A stretch of DNA of 64,000 nucleotides from Closterium sp. NIES-65. Taxonomy: Eukaryota > Streptophyta > Zygnematophyceae > Desmidiales > Closteriaceae. The DNA is taken from assembly GCA_948144175.1 (NCBI GenBank), contig CANXME010002149.1, positions 2,398,001-2,462,000 of the forward strand. Direction: 5' to 3'. The notes beneath the pieces are model-generated. The model had not been told where the DNA came from. It did no database searches and worked only from the letters and a program-made list of their open reading frames with translations. The position numbers were made by a program, and so were the translations under genes. This document shows positions 53,822-64,000 of this stretch, piece by piece; position 1 is the first letter of the stretch; every line of letters begins with the position of its first letter.

Positions 53822-54218
53822 TGAAGCTTATGCATTCGTTGAAGTTAGAAATGATAGCAGAAATTATATCTTATCAACGCATCTGTTCAAGCTTTTGCTG
53901 GACCTTGACTTGACAATCACCCACTGTATTCAAAATTGTTCAAGACGAGTGTACTCACTTTCCTCTTTTGTTTCCAGTTGTGCAGAGATTTCCATCCGCA
54001 CTTTCTCCTTGTGTCGAATCACAAGAATTGCGAATCAAGAATCTGAGCGCAATCTGCACTCACACGAGTCTCTTGTCTCGTCTCGACATTTTTTAGTCGA
54101 CTCAAGAATTTCCCTTCCCCACCACTCTTCAGCCCTTCCGCTTTCTTCCTCTCGCCGCCTTCCGCCTGCCGCGTTTTCTCCGCATTCCTAGTCTTCCTCT
54201 GAAAGCGCTTTCCGCCCA
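53822..54218. other. PHYLLO 3' flank and GNAT upstream region
   Basis: Short spacer between two plus-strand genes. It contains TTTTTAGTCGACTCAAGA at about 54090-54107, a decayed member of the palindrome family. I see no obvious exon duplication around this one. Confidence 0.5.
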
Positions 54219-55226
54219 ATGGCGGCCGCTTCCTCGCTCTGCTCCCCGCGTCTCGCGACATTGGATTCGGCGCGCATTGACCCGCGCACGTCCCCGCGCA
54301 ATGCGGCACGTGCCGTTACCCGCACGCCCCCGCATTCTCTTGCGTCACTGCCCCTATCATCTTCCCCCGCTTTCCGCCAAAGACTCACTCCGCACGGATT
54401 AAATCCGCAGGCAACGGAAAAGACTCTCTATGGGGGGAGCACGCAATGGGAAGAACCGGCTTTTTCCTTGCGCTCTTCCCCGCGCCGTTCCCCCACCCTC
54501 CGCGTATCCGCATCCGCGCGCCCGTCCGAGGGGAATGCCGCCCTCCCAGCCATTCGGTTCCGCCCAGCCGTTCCCGAGGACATGGGGACGATCCAACGGC
54601 TGGTGTTGTCTGAATTGTAATGAGACATGGTTCTTCGCTCTGAATCGTAATGCCAGTATTAGCTTAGATTTATTCTACATTTGCTTTATCCACTCACTCA
54701 CTCGTTCACTCTCTCTCTTTGCTTAATCTTTGACCGATTCTTTCAATGTCATGCACGAAATGTGTGCGTTGCTAAGGTATTGAACCCCCCTCTACAGATT
54801 GCTCCTGGAATGAGCATCATTCTTCCCTCCCCTCCTCTGCCCCACACTTTGTCCCCACGAACCATACAGCATGAATCCATTAAGCCTGGACGTCTGGCGC
54901 TTTGTGGTGGCTGAGGCATCAACAACAGCAGCAGCAGAGGGAGCAGGAGAGGGGGAGAAGCGGAAGGAGGGGGGGGCGGAAGCAGGGTGGCAGTTGGTGG
55001 GTGTGGGGCAGATGAAGGAGTGGAAGAAGGAGGGTGAAGCGGGGACAGGCTCTGGGCCTCTTGTTGAGTTAAGGAGCCTCGTGGTGCTACCGGAATTGCG
55101 GTAAGATAATGGGAAGGCACAGGCTGCTAGGAACCGAACCACAGGGTCTGAGGTACTGGGAAATTTTAGAGGGAGGCAAAAGGAAAGACACTGCGAAAGA
55201 GGATGGCTTCAGCTTTAGCAGTGCAC

Positions 55227-55309
<83 letters not shown>

Positions 55310-57683
55310 CGCCCATGCCCACGCCCATGCCCATGCCCATGCCCACGCCCATGCCCAAGTCAAACCTTTCTGTCCCAACCGCTCTGCACTCCATCTCCCT
55401 ACGTCCTCTCTTTCTCCCAGAGGCCGTGGGATTGGGTCCGCACTGGTATCAGAGCTGCTCAAGTCCGTGCAAGGCAGAGGCGCCGTGTACTTGCTCACAA
55501 TAGGGGCCAGGTGTGTTCTGATGGGGATTGTATGGCGAGCACACAGGTATGTTCTGATGGGGATTGCATGGCGAGCACACAGGTATCTTCTGATGGGGAT
55601 TGTATGGCAAGCACACAGGTATGTTCTGATGGTGATTGTATGGCGAGCACACAGGTATGTTCTTATGGCACGCAGGTGCAACCTTCCTGTGAGCATGCAG
55701 GTACTACTCCCTCTTCTCCCTCGCACTCTCCCTCCCCTTTTGCTCACACTGTCCATGTCCTCTTCACTATCCATGTCCACTTCACTATCCATGTCCTCTT
55801 CACTATCCATGTCCACTTCACTATCCATGTCCACTTCACTATCCATGTCCACTTCACTATCCATGTCCTCTTCACTATCCATGTCCACTTCACTATCCAT
55901 GTCCTCTTCACTATCCATGTCCACTTCACTATCCATGTCCACTTCACTATCCATGTCCATTTCACTATCCATGTCCTCTTCACTATCCATGTCCACTTCA
56001 CTATCCATGTCCTCTTCACTATCCATGTCCACTTCACTATCCATGTCCACTTCACTATCCATGTCCACTTCACTATCCATGTCCACTTCACTATCCATGT
56101 CCTCTTCACTATCCATGTCCACTTCACTATCCATGTCCACTTCACTATCCATGTCCACTTCACTATCCATGTCCTCTTCACTATCCATGTCCTCTTCACT
56201 ATCCATGTCCTCTTCACTATCCATGTCCACTTCACTATCCATGTCCTCTTCACTATCCATGTCCACTTCACTATCCATGTCCACTTCACTATCCATGTCC
56301 ACTTCACTATCCATGTCCTCTTCACTATCCATGTCCACTTCACTATCCATGTCCTCTTCACTATCCATGTCCACTTCACTATCCATGTCCACTTCACTAT
56401 CCATGTCCACTTCACTATCCATGTCCACTTCACTATCCATGTCCACTTCACTATCCATGTCCACTTCACTATCCACGTCCACTTCACTATCCATGTCCAC
56501 TTCACTATCCATGTCCTCTTCACTATCCATGTCCACTTCACTATCCATGTCCACTTCACTATCCATGTCCACTTCACTATCCATGTCCTCTTCACTATCC
56601 ATGTCCACTTCACTATCCATGTCCTCTTCTCTATCCATGTCCACTTCACTATCCATGTCCACTTCACTATCCATGTCCTCTTCACTATCCATGTCCACTT
56701 CACTATCCATGTCCTCTTCACTATCCATGTCCACTTCACTATCCATGTCCACTTCACTATCCATGTCCACTTCACTATCCATGTCCACTTCACTTTCCAT
56801 GTCCACTTCACTATCCATGTCCTCTTCACTATCCATGTCCTCTTCACTATCCATGTCCTCTTCACTATCCATGTCCACTTCACTATCCACGTCCACTTCA
56901 CTATCCATGTCCACTTCACTATCCATGTCCTCTTCACTATCCATGTCCACTTCACTATCCATGTCCACTTCACTATCCATGTCCTCTTCACTATCCATGT
57001 CCACTTCACTGTCCATTTTCCCTGTTTTCCGTTGTTACATTCCTTCATGTCTTTTGCCATTCTCTTCTTCTATGTTTTCTCCATCCCTGAACTCTACTCC
57101 AAATACCTTAGGCATTTTCTTTCTCGATTGCCTGTTCCTTGGCCTGTGTGTCCTCCTCACTGTGCTGTAAAAAATGTGGCAGGACGGCCTTTTATGAGAG
57201 GCATGGCTTCAATGAGGTGAGATTCTCTCGAAAACTCAAGGGAACCTTTTGCAGATATGCATGCTACCACGTCTTTTGCTTCCAAGCTTCAAACTCATGT
57301 CTTGCCTTCAAAGTTTTCCTCTCATCTCCTCTCCTCTCCTCTCCTCTCCTCTCCTCTCCTCTCCTCTCCTCTCCTCTTCTCTCCTCTCCTCTCCTCTCCT
57401 CTCCTCTCCTCTCCTCTCCTCTCCTCTTCTCTCCTCTCCTCTCCTCTCCTCTCCTCTCCTCTCCTCTCCTCTCCTCTCCTCTCCTCTCCGCCTCGCAAGG
57501 GCACCTTTCTCACCCTGCCTTAGCACTCACTCACTCCCTCCCATTCTGTTGATTATCTCGGATCAACTGCAGGTGGCTGCTGGTGCGGTGCCGTCTCAGC
57601 TCCAGTTGGAGCTTTTCCTCGGTTCCTTTGTTGCTCGCCTTGCTGCTGGTGACAGGTGCCTCTGCATGAAAGCAGTGGTGTGA
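54219..57683 (+). CDS. GNAT-family N-acetyltransferase, probably organelle-targeted
   Basis: Proposed exons are 54219-54616, 54870-55100, 55421-55510, 57183-57216 and 57573-57683, giving 287 residues with closing phases. The first about 105 residues are Ser/Ala/Arg/Pro-rich and look like a plastid or mitochondrial targeting sequence. The acetyltransferase fold starts with IRFRPAVPEDMGTIQRLVLS, continues with MNPLSLDVWRFVVAE and ELRSLVVLPELRGRGIGSAL (acetyl-CoA motif RGRGIG), then YLLTIGAR and FYERHGFNE near the C-terminus. The substrate cannot be told. The 1.67-kb intron 3 is almost entirely tandem repeats. An Ala/Glu/Gly/Lys filler sits in exon 2. Confidence 0.85.
55226..55360. repeat. (CATGCC)n hexanucleotide repeat
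   Basis: About 22 hexamers, a few as CACGCC, in GNAT intron 2 just upstream of the exon 3 acceptor. Confidence 0.97.
55507..55675 (+). repeat. 36-bp repeat with splice-site-like ends, about 4.5 copies
   Basis: After the exon 3 donor, units run from GTATGTTCTGATGGGGATTG to CACACAG, so each begins like a donor and ends like an acceptor. The first unit contains the true donor (GTGTGT at 55511). Confidence 0.9.
55755..57015. repeat. 18-bp minisatellite, about 70 copies
   Basis: The unit CACTATCCATGTCCACTT alternates with a variant ending CTCTT. The length is a multiple of three and stop-free, so frames of several hundred codons cross it on both strands. It lies in GNAT intron 3, and these frames are not genes. 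Confidence 0.98.
57315..57488. repeat. (CTCCT)n pentanucleotide repeat, about 34 copies
   Basis: Nearly perfect pyrimidine repeat in GNAT intron 4, upstream of the last exon. Confidence 0.97.
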
Positions 57684-58464
57684 TTCTTGTGTTATTCAAC
57701 TGTCAACAACACTTGATTTTGTCAGAATCAGAAGATGAAACTGGTCATTAGCTGTGGTTCGCTTGAGCTGAAACATGCAGCCAGCCAAACCCTACCGGAA
57801 CCAACCACAGAACGGAATCTGTTCAATCTGGGCTTATCAGCATGACAGCATAACACTAGGGGGGAAATGGGGGAATCAGGGGGAGTTTGGTTCTTTACCT
57901 TGTACTGACTAGATGCGTTAGGCTGTTGTTACATTACTTGATGGATGTGGTAACAAGAGATAATCACCACACATCTCTTCTTTTGTGACTGTACATGAAA
58001 ACGAGTCGGCTACCGTATTAGTGACGACGATTTATAACAAATCTCTTCTCAGTGGTTTGGAGCAAGTGTTGTTTCCTCGTGATGGAGGTGTGCCTGAACT
58101 TGCAAGAACCTCGTCAAAAGCACCTCCCCATGGAGATCAGACAGCATAACACAAAATTCTACTCCACACTACTATCTGATCTCGTGGTTTGCGTGTTAGA
58201 CGTACGCAGCACGCAACGCAAAAGCTTGGTCAGATATATATTATTCAACCTAGTCCAACATAACCCCACACCTAGCTAGCTTCAACAACAGACACCCCAA
58301 CCTCTACGTAATTCAAGACACTAAGAAACCGAAACCCCAACACCCATGAACAGAGAATCAAGCGGTGCCCAGGCGAGGCCATAACCTCCAATTACGGAAC
58401 AGCCTACAACCCAACCATTTGGGAGCACCAAGCTCAAATCGATTAATCGATTGCACTAACGAGT
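57684..58464. other. Convergent 3' flanks, nothing recognised
   Basis: This lies between the end of the plus-strand GNAT gene and the end of the minus-strand gene at 58465. AT-richer than its surroundings. No supported gene. Confidence 0.5.
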
Positions 58465-59866
58465 CTACGACGTCTGGAAGATGACGCAGCGACGGTCTTC
58501 GGGGAAGGAAGAGGAGCCGTCGTTGGGGTTGAGGTTGAACACCTGGTTGTAGACCTCAATCTCCGCGTTCGAAATGGGGATCTTGACGTACAAACCGTTG
58601 TACGTGCCGTTGTCCTGCGGTTGAATCGTCCGCACTTGAACCACCTGCGGCCCACGGAAGGACGCGTTGAAGAAATCGCAAGTTCGCAACCACACGGTAA
58701 ATATATCTACAGTAATGCAGACGCGGATGCTAATTGGACAAGGTATCCTGCAGTAGACTTACATCCTGAACGACGTAGAACTGGTTGTTGTCGGGAATAG
58801 AGGCGCTGTTGCAAATGTACTTGGTCGTCTGCGAGTTGAGCGCGATCACGTTCACAACGCTCCCCTTCACCGAAGCCTCGATAGCCGGGCTGATCGCCAC
58901 GTCACCGCCGCCCGATGGCAGCGTGAACGTCGGCACGGAGTTCTGGAAACCCGTGAAGTAGAAGTCGCACTCCGTGCCGGTGGGGGGGCATTCACCCCCG
59001 GGGGGCGGGGGAGGGGGGGAAGATCCGCTAGCGGACGCCTGCGCGGGGACGACCGGGACGTCGCCGGAAGTAGTGGCGGGATCGCCACCGGCCGTGCTAT
59101 CACGGGGTTCGGGAACCGGGACAGGGTCGGTCACAGGGGCAGGGTCGGTCAAAGGGGCAGGGTCAGTACCGGTGGCAGGGTCGGTAACGGTGGCAGGGTC
59201 GGTACCAGTGGCAGGGTCGGTAACGGTGGCAGGGTCGGTAACGGTGGCAGGGTCGGTAACGGCGGCAGGGTCTTCAGGAGCGACGGTATCGGCGGGAGTG
59301 TCGGGAATGACCGTCGATGAGTCAATAGGCACGTCGGAAGGGCCGCCTTCCTGAGTGATCTCAGCCGTTGCAGCCTCTTCGTGCTTCGCCTTTACCGTCG
59401 TTGGAACGACGATCTGCGAGTCGCAAGAGGACAGAGAGCCGCATGAGACGGTTACGAGATAAACGCTTAATTTTTTAGAGGGAATATTACTAGAAAAGGA
59501 ACATTGATTGAGACGGAGGAGGCGTTGCAAGTGTTTTCGGAATGCCGCGTGCAGCGCAGATCCGCACCTTGGCAGAAAGGCCTGGAAGCTTGGGAAAGAG
59601 CTTGTTGTGGTCATCCTGTAACATCTGCAATCACCAAGAGATGATAAAGCCAAGCTTTCAAGACGAGCTTTTATTCTTCCCGCGGAAGTCACGCGCGCAA
59701 CGACGGTTGCACATGATTGGAGCTGAAGGAAAAAAAAAAATTTTGAGCTGATGCGCGAAAGCTTAAGAACGCGCTACGAGGTACTGACTCGAGATGAGCG
59801 GAAGGCGTGACAAGGCAGTGAAGCAGCCAGCAGCACAACCGCGAAAAAAAGAAGAGACTTGGACAT
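58465..59866 (-). CDS. Secreted protein with Thr-Asp-Pro-Ala repeats, function unknown
   Basis: Proposed exons on the minus strand: 59789-59866, 59568-59624, 58763-59413 and 58465-58644, giving 321 residues with closing phases. Exon 1 is a signal peptide (MSKSLLFFAVVLLAASLPCH). A short charged segment follows, then an acidic region with about ten TDPAT- or TDPAP-type hexads (near residues 85-130). A Pro/Gly linker leads to a Cys-containing, beta-rich-looking C-terminal domain (CDFYFTGFQNSVPTFTL, NSQTTKYICNSASIPDNN, DNGTYNGLYVKIPISNAEIE, ending RRCVIFQTS). I do not recognise the domain. The repeats suggest an extracellular or cell-wall protein. The last exon's acceptor (GCAG at 58645) was chosen by phase. 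Confidence 0.7.
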
Positions 59867-59999
59867 GGCTGCTATCTGTACTGAGCAGCACCACCACGAT
59901 AAATGCCTGAGACGAAGCGGCTGTGAGTATCTGCACTGCGTAACTACTGAAATCGAGGAATGGGACCAACCACTGAGGATAATAGAGAGTTGGGTGATA

Positions 60000-61501
60000 C
60001 TAGCCAGCAGGTGCTGGTTGGGATGGGAATGAAGAGCAAGTCAGCTGGAACTGGTTTACAAGAACAAGCAAGGGTGAGGGGATAAAAGGGTTCGAGACAG
60101 GGATGATGTTGAGGGTCCAATCGAAGCGCTGGGAAGCAGCGTGGGATTGATCTAGGTTGATACTGAACCATCCGCCGATGACCACGGGCGGTCCGGACCC
60201 CTCAAACGAAGAAAAGGCGCAACGCAAGGGTTCGTTGTCGGAGCGCCTTGCTTTCACGACAATCTCATCTGCGCTGCAGAAAGTCAGCAAAAGTTGATGT
60301 AACAACGAGGGTAGCAATGTCTTCGCGAAAATGAATTCGACACAAGCTACACGATGTTGATACTACCCCAACAGATTTGTAAGTCATGTGTGCCGGTACC
60401 GACGCAATTGAGTGAGCAAACAAAGATTGCACTATCGAAACAAAGCAGAACATTGAGCGAAGTAATTGTTGCGATCAGAAATTGATCGCCCTAGGATCAC
60501 CTCGCGAAGGTTCGCAGAGAATGTGTGGTAGTGGTGGGCCCTTGACCTCGGATCAGAGTGAATATAAAATGACTGAGATGGTTAAAAGCATGCAAATACA
60601 ATCATATAAATAAGAGTACAAGGGAATGTGAAACGACCTAGACTAGCCATGTACTCTAAGGGGTACATTCCGATAATTGCAGCGAAATCCAACCGTGCGA
60701 ATCCAGACGGCTACAGACTGTTCCGGCAGAATCCTCGCCACTTCTGCTGCTTGATGCGGTCTGCCTTAACGGTCAAGATCTTTCGTAACCGTGCGCGACT
60801 CTTCCGTCATTTCGTCTCTTCGTCTTCAGTTTCGGTACTCCGTGCTTCGCTTGTTGTCATCAATAGTGCACAGTGCCTTTCTTAATTTACTATTCGTAAC
60901 ATGAATGAGCGAATGTTATATAGCGAACTAGCGTGGTAAGGGTAACGCGCAAAATGTGGGGTGCGAGACGAACCTGGCGCCAAGGTTGGGAAATGTCGAA
61001 GCGGAGGATCGGAGCGCGGGTTACAAACTGAGCCGTGAGGTTCGGGTGCGATGTGAACAGTGGCGAGAACAGTGGTCGAGGCGAGTCTCGTGAGTGGTAA
61101 TGGTTTACTGTTGGCGGGAATTGTTATGTACGCGGTAAGCGGGAGCGCGAAGTACTGGTAAGGAAAATGAATTTGCCTTACAGTGCCCCATTATTATCTA
61201 CATTAAGGGTGCCGCTTTTGGACTTTCCACACCCCGACCTCATTTTTATTCAAGAAAGGCTTAGTTCCAGCATAGAAAAATATGTAAACTTGCAATAGAA
61301 TAGATTGATTATGATTTCCCTTGGCAGAGTATTTATGCATGCAACTGCTACCCCTCCAGGTCTTAGAAACTAAGTTAGGTATCTCGAGAGAATGGTGATG
61401 ACTATTGCGATATGGGTTTAATGAGAAAGGCATTCTCTTACGTAACTGGAGCAAGCAGTACCGAGGATGAAGCCGAAGAGACAGGCGAGCCGAAGCGACA
61501 T
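60000..61501 (-). CDS. Second secreted protein gene, exon structure incomplete
   Basis: A signal-peptide exon, 61442-61501 (MSLRLACLFGFILGTACSSY, then GTAAGAG), and a C-terminal exon, 60000-60273, are visible on the minus strand. The latter begins ADEIVVKARRSDNEP and includes VVIGGWFSINLDQ and FDWTLNIIPVSNPF. The phases do not join directly, so at least one exon between them is missing from this model. It lies head-to-tail with the gene at 58465-59866 and both start their mature part with an IVV...KA segment. They may be related neighbours; the resemblance is weak. No family recognised. Confidence 0.45.
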
Positions 61502-61603
61502 CGACAGCTGTTAGATAAAGACTGATGCAGGCAGATGCATTTGAACCAGAATTGGTGGGAACGTGTTTAAAACGGGCTCCTGCGCCGCACGGTTGGACTT
61601 CGC

Positions 61604-61811
61604 TGTTGTAAGGGAATGTACTAGTTAGAGTATATGGCTAGTTATGACTTTTAGTATTCCATTGTATTCCTATATACACCAATGTATGCATCTACTAAAA
61701 TCACATCAGTCATTTACATTTACTATGATCTGAGGTGACTCACTTCCACTGCAATATCTCTGCGATCCGTCCCGAGCCGATCCTGACTAATTCCCCTTTG
61801 TGATAGTAACA
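61604..61811 (+). repeat. 5' LTR (208 bp) of the interrupted element
   Basis: TG...CA ends with the inverted pair TGTTG/TAACA. It is recognised because a primer-binding site follows directly. The partner LTR is outside the window. Confidence 0.65.
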
Positions 61812-61827
61812 TGGTATGAGAGCTACT
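61812..61827 (+). other. Primer-binding site of the interrupted element
   Basis: TGGTATGAGAGCTACT is close to the classic copia TGGTATCAGAGC, complementary to initiator methionine tRNA. Confidence 0.7.
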
Positions 61828-62192
61828 CAAGGATTCTTTGCACACCCACTTCCGAAGATCTGCACGACCCAAGTGGCGAGTGGCACACGCTCACGTTTCA
61901 GAATGGCCGGAGGATCTGGAGGCAAAGAAAATCAAACGGTTGAAGCTCAGCCCAACCCTGCTGCGACATCATAGGCGACAACTACAATTAGCTCTGCCGC
62001 CCTCGTGCAGCTACTTCAACGACTATCAACTTTGTAGCAAGGACTCCAAACATTGCGGAATGGCGACGCGCGAACCTCCCAACCTACTCAACTAGTTACA
62101 ACTGACCGTGGAACCGCCCCGCACACCATCTCTCTCGACACAAACAATTCAGCACCGACAACCTCCTGTCCAAGTGATGACGCCATCAATTC

Positions 62193-62318
62193 TGTGTTAG
62201 AGAATGAATGATTGAATTGAGAGAGAAGTAAGTACAAGTACCTAAACCTAGAATTGTGTACCCCCTAAAGGCTAACCCACTGTAGCCTAAACAACTGCAA
62301 CATATATAATGTTTGACA
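62193..62318 (-). repeat. 3' LTR of the right-edge copia element
   Basis: On the minus strand it starts TGTCAAAC directly after a purine tract and ends ...CTAACA(CA). Length 124 or 126 bp depending on the end chosen. Its layout resembles the LTR at 1622. Confidence 0.75.
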
Positions 62319-64000
62319 CACCCCCATAGGCGAAGTGGGGGAGAGCAAGGGGTCACAAGACCAGTCAAAGCAAACCAAGGCAAAACAAGCTTAGGGTGGA
62401 TCTCAAGGATACCACACGAATTCCGAGCACAAGTAAGCGGTCACAAGACCAGTTCACATGCAGTTTGATAATATATCAAGAGATACAGTGATCACAACCT
62501 AACAAGTGTAAGCATGCAGGTATATATATAGAGATCACAGTACAAGCAAAGTCAAGAAGTGAGCAAGTGAGGGAAAGTAGGCACAAGGCCTAGAACAGTA
62601 CAGAAACTCTGATGGTCACCAGGCTGAAGCGCCTTGGTGAACACATCAGCAGTGTTGGCCCGAGTGGCCACGTAACGCAGACGAAGCTGACCACGCTGCT
62701 GCAGCTCTCGAGCAAGGAAGTACCGCAGAGCGATATGCTTTGTTCTGTGCTCCAGTCTGTGCTCCTCACACAAGGCAATGGTAGCCTTGTTGTCGACCTA
62801 CAGCACTGGAGGAGAACTAGGCCGCTCTCCCAGGTCGGTCAGCAGGTAGGTGAGCCAGCGTAACTCCTGTGCAACCATGGCTGTGGCGTAGATCTCAGCC
62901 TCACAACTGGAGCTGAGAACAGAAGAAGAACGAGTAGAACGCCAAGAAACTGAACCAGAGCCAAGGCTGAAGGTGTAACCCTGTGACGACCGCTGAGTAG
63001 CCTGGTCGTCAGCCCAAGAAGCGTCTGAGTGCCCAGTGAGTACAACTCGGTCTCGTCCTCCAAGCACTAGCCCCATGCCCGACGTACTTCACAGGTAGCG
63101 CAACACCCTCTTAGCAGCATCCATGTGCTCCTTCCGGTGACGGCCAGGAGCTACATACCGTGCAAGGATGCTAAGAGAGTATGCAAGGTCAGGTCGAGTG
63201 CAGGTCATCAGGTACATGAGGCAGCCCACAAGCTCTGGATACGGGCCACTCGGCTCTACTGACTCATCCGAAGGCAGAGCTGAGAGCGAGTGACCTGTAG
63301 GCAGAGGACTGGACTGAGGCGAGGAGTACGTGAAGCCGAAGCGCTGAAGGACCTGCTGCACCATGTGTGACTGAGTCAAGGTGATGGTGCGCCGTGCTCT
63401 GTCCCGGGTGATCCGCAAGCCAAGATAGCTTGTCAGTTCACCCAGGTCTGTGCACGTGTGTCTCTTCTGCAGCTCCGACTTCACGTGGGCGAGTGCCGCA
63501 GTATCAGCAGTGGCAAAGACCAAGTTGTCGACGTACACGAGGATGTAGAACGGCGGCAGCGAAGTGTCGGTGCGTAGAAACAGCGACGGGTCAGCAGTAG
63601 AGGGAGCGAACCCAAGAGCCGCAAGTGTAGTCCTCAGTGTGTCATGCCACTCACACGGTGCCTGTCGGAGACCGTAGACTGGCCGCCGGAGGCTCCACTA
63701 GGTACCAGGAGGGAACGACCCAGTGAAGCCAGGTGGGCGGCGCAGCCAGATCTCCTCGTGCAGGCTGCCCTGTAGGAAAGCAGTGCTGAAGTCAAGAGAG
63801 TGGAGCTCGTAGTCACACTGAGCGGCGACGTGCAGCAGAACCCGAAGAGTGGTCATCTTCGGGGTCGGGGAGAAGGTATGGAAGAAGTCCACTCCCTCTC
63901 GCTGAGTGAAGCCTCGTGCAACGTAACGCGCCTTGAAGACAGGCGGAGAACCCGGCGGCCGCTTCACCCTGAAAATCCACATACCATTGACGATGTTCGC
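62193..64000 (-). mobile_element. Copia-type LTR element on the minus strand, cut by window edge
   Basis: The 3' part of a fossil copia element. Reading on the minus strand from the right edge: reverse transcriptase 63980 to about 63080 (YVARGFTQREGVDFFHTF, SYLGLRITRDRARRTITLTQ, TRPDLAYSLSILARYV), RNase H about 63075-62552 (EAEIYATAMVAQELRWL, KHIALRYFLARELQQRG), polypurine-like tract, and 3' LTR 62193-62318. The coding part has a few breaks. It belongs to the same subfamily as the left-edge copy (1-1764) but in the opposite orientation. It is inserted into the element at 61604. Confidence 0.92.

Larger units (their letters stand above)
61604..62192 (+). mobile_element. 5' end of a second LTR element, interrupted by another
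   Basis: A fossil LTR retrotransposon start, probably copia-type. The LTR at 61604-61811 begins TGTTG and ends TAACA, followed by a primer-binding site and about 360 bp of leader or gag-like sequence. It then stops abruptly where the right-edge element begins (62193-62195). The remainder presumably continues beyond that insertion, outside the window. Its LTR is unlike those of the other three elements, so it is another family and older than the insertion into it. Confidence 0.7.

Noticed and set aside
55109-57220. Open frames of 600-700 codons on both strands (Ser-Met-Ser-Thr, Phe-Thr-Ile-His, Asp-Ser-Glu-Val repeats)
   Set aside because: They arise from an 18-bp stop-free minisatellite inside the GNAT intron; exons on both sides splice in phase without it.

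Overview
The window looks like nuclear DNA of a green alga on the land-plant (streptophyte) side, possibly a desmid such as Closterium. The evidence is a plant-type four-module PHYLLO gene (vitamin K1), a plant-type KAPA synthase (biotin), intron-rich genes, GC-rich copia elements and very many simple repeats. The lineage is an inference; the gene families are read from the sequence. All splicing below was inferred by eye from GT/AG borders, reading phase and recalled family sequences. Exon coordinates are proposals, but every phase in the main models closes.

Layout. 1-1764: 3' part of a copia-type element. 4155-6148: a two-exon secreted or membrane protein of unknown function whose intron holds a partial copy of its first exon. 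7347-14555: an almost whole copia-type element with 110-bp LTRs and a 5-bp target duplication. 14556-22920: repeat-rich DNA with a minus-strand, spliced-looking unit at 17.06-19.95 kb that has TACTAAY branch sites but closed reading frames. 22921-28947 (minus): KAPA synthase in ten exons. 29533-30692 (minus): a COX7c-like subunit of cytochrome oxidase. 31649-33188 (plus): a conserved plastid-type protein. 33941-53821 (plus): PHYLLO, 29 exons, 2780 codons, with MenF, MenD, MenC and MenH modules in that order. 54219-57683 (plus): a GNAT acetyltransferase. 58465-59866 and 60000-61501 (minus): two genes for secreted proteins. 61604-64000: the 5' end of one LTR element interrupted by a second, oppositely oriented copia element.

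How the genes fit together. PHYLLO carries out the plastid steps from chorismate towards o-succinylbenzoate, KAPA synthase starts biotin ring assembly, and COX7c belongs to the mitochondrial respiratory chain. They share no operon-like logic.

The most unusual signal is structural. Nearly every intron of PHYLLO and KAPA synthase holds a partial copy of a neighbouring exon, usually including its splice site. Many of these copies are joined to the original by a short, often perfect palindrome of the form TTTTGAG-NNNN-CTCAAAA (cores GCGC, AATT, TCGA, ACGT), up to 44 bp long. One PHYLLO intron has expanded its own 5' splice site into about 31 tandem copies.
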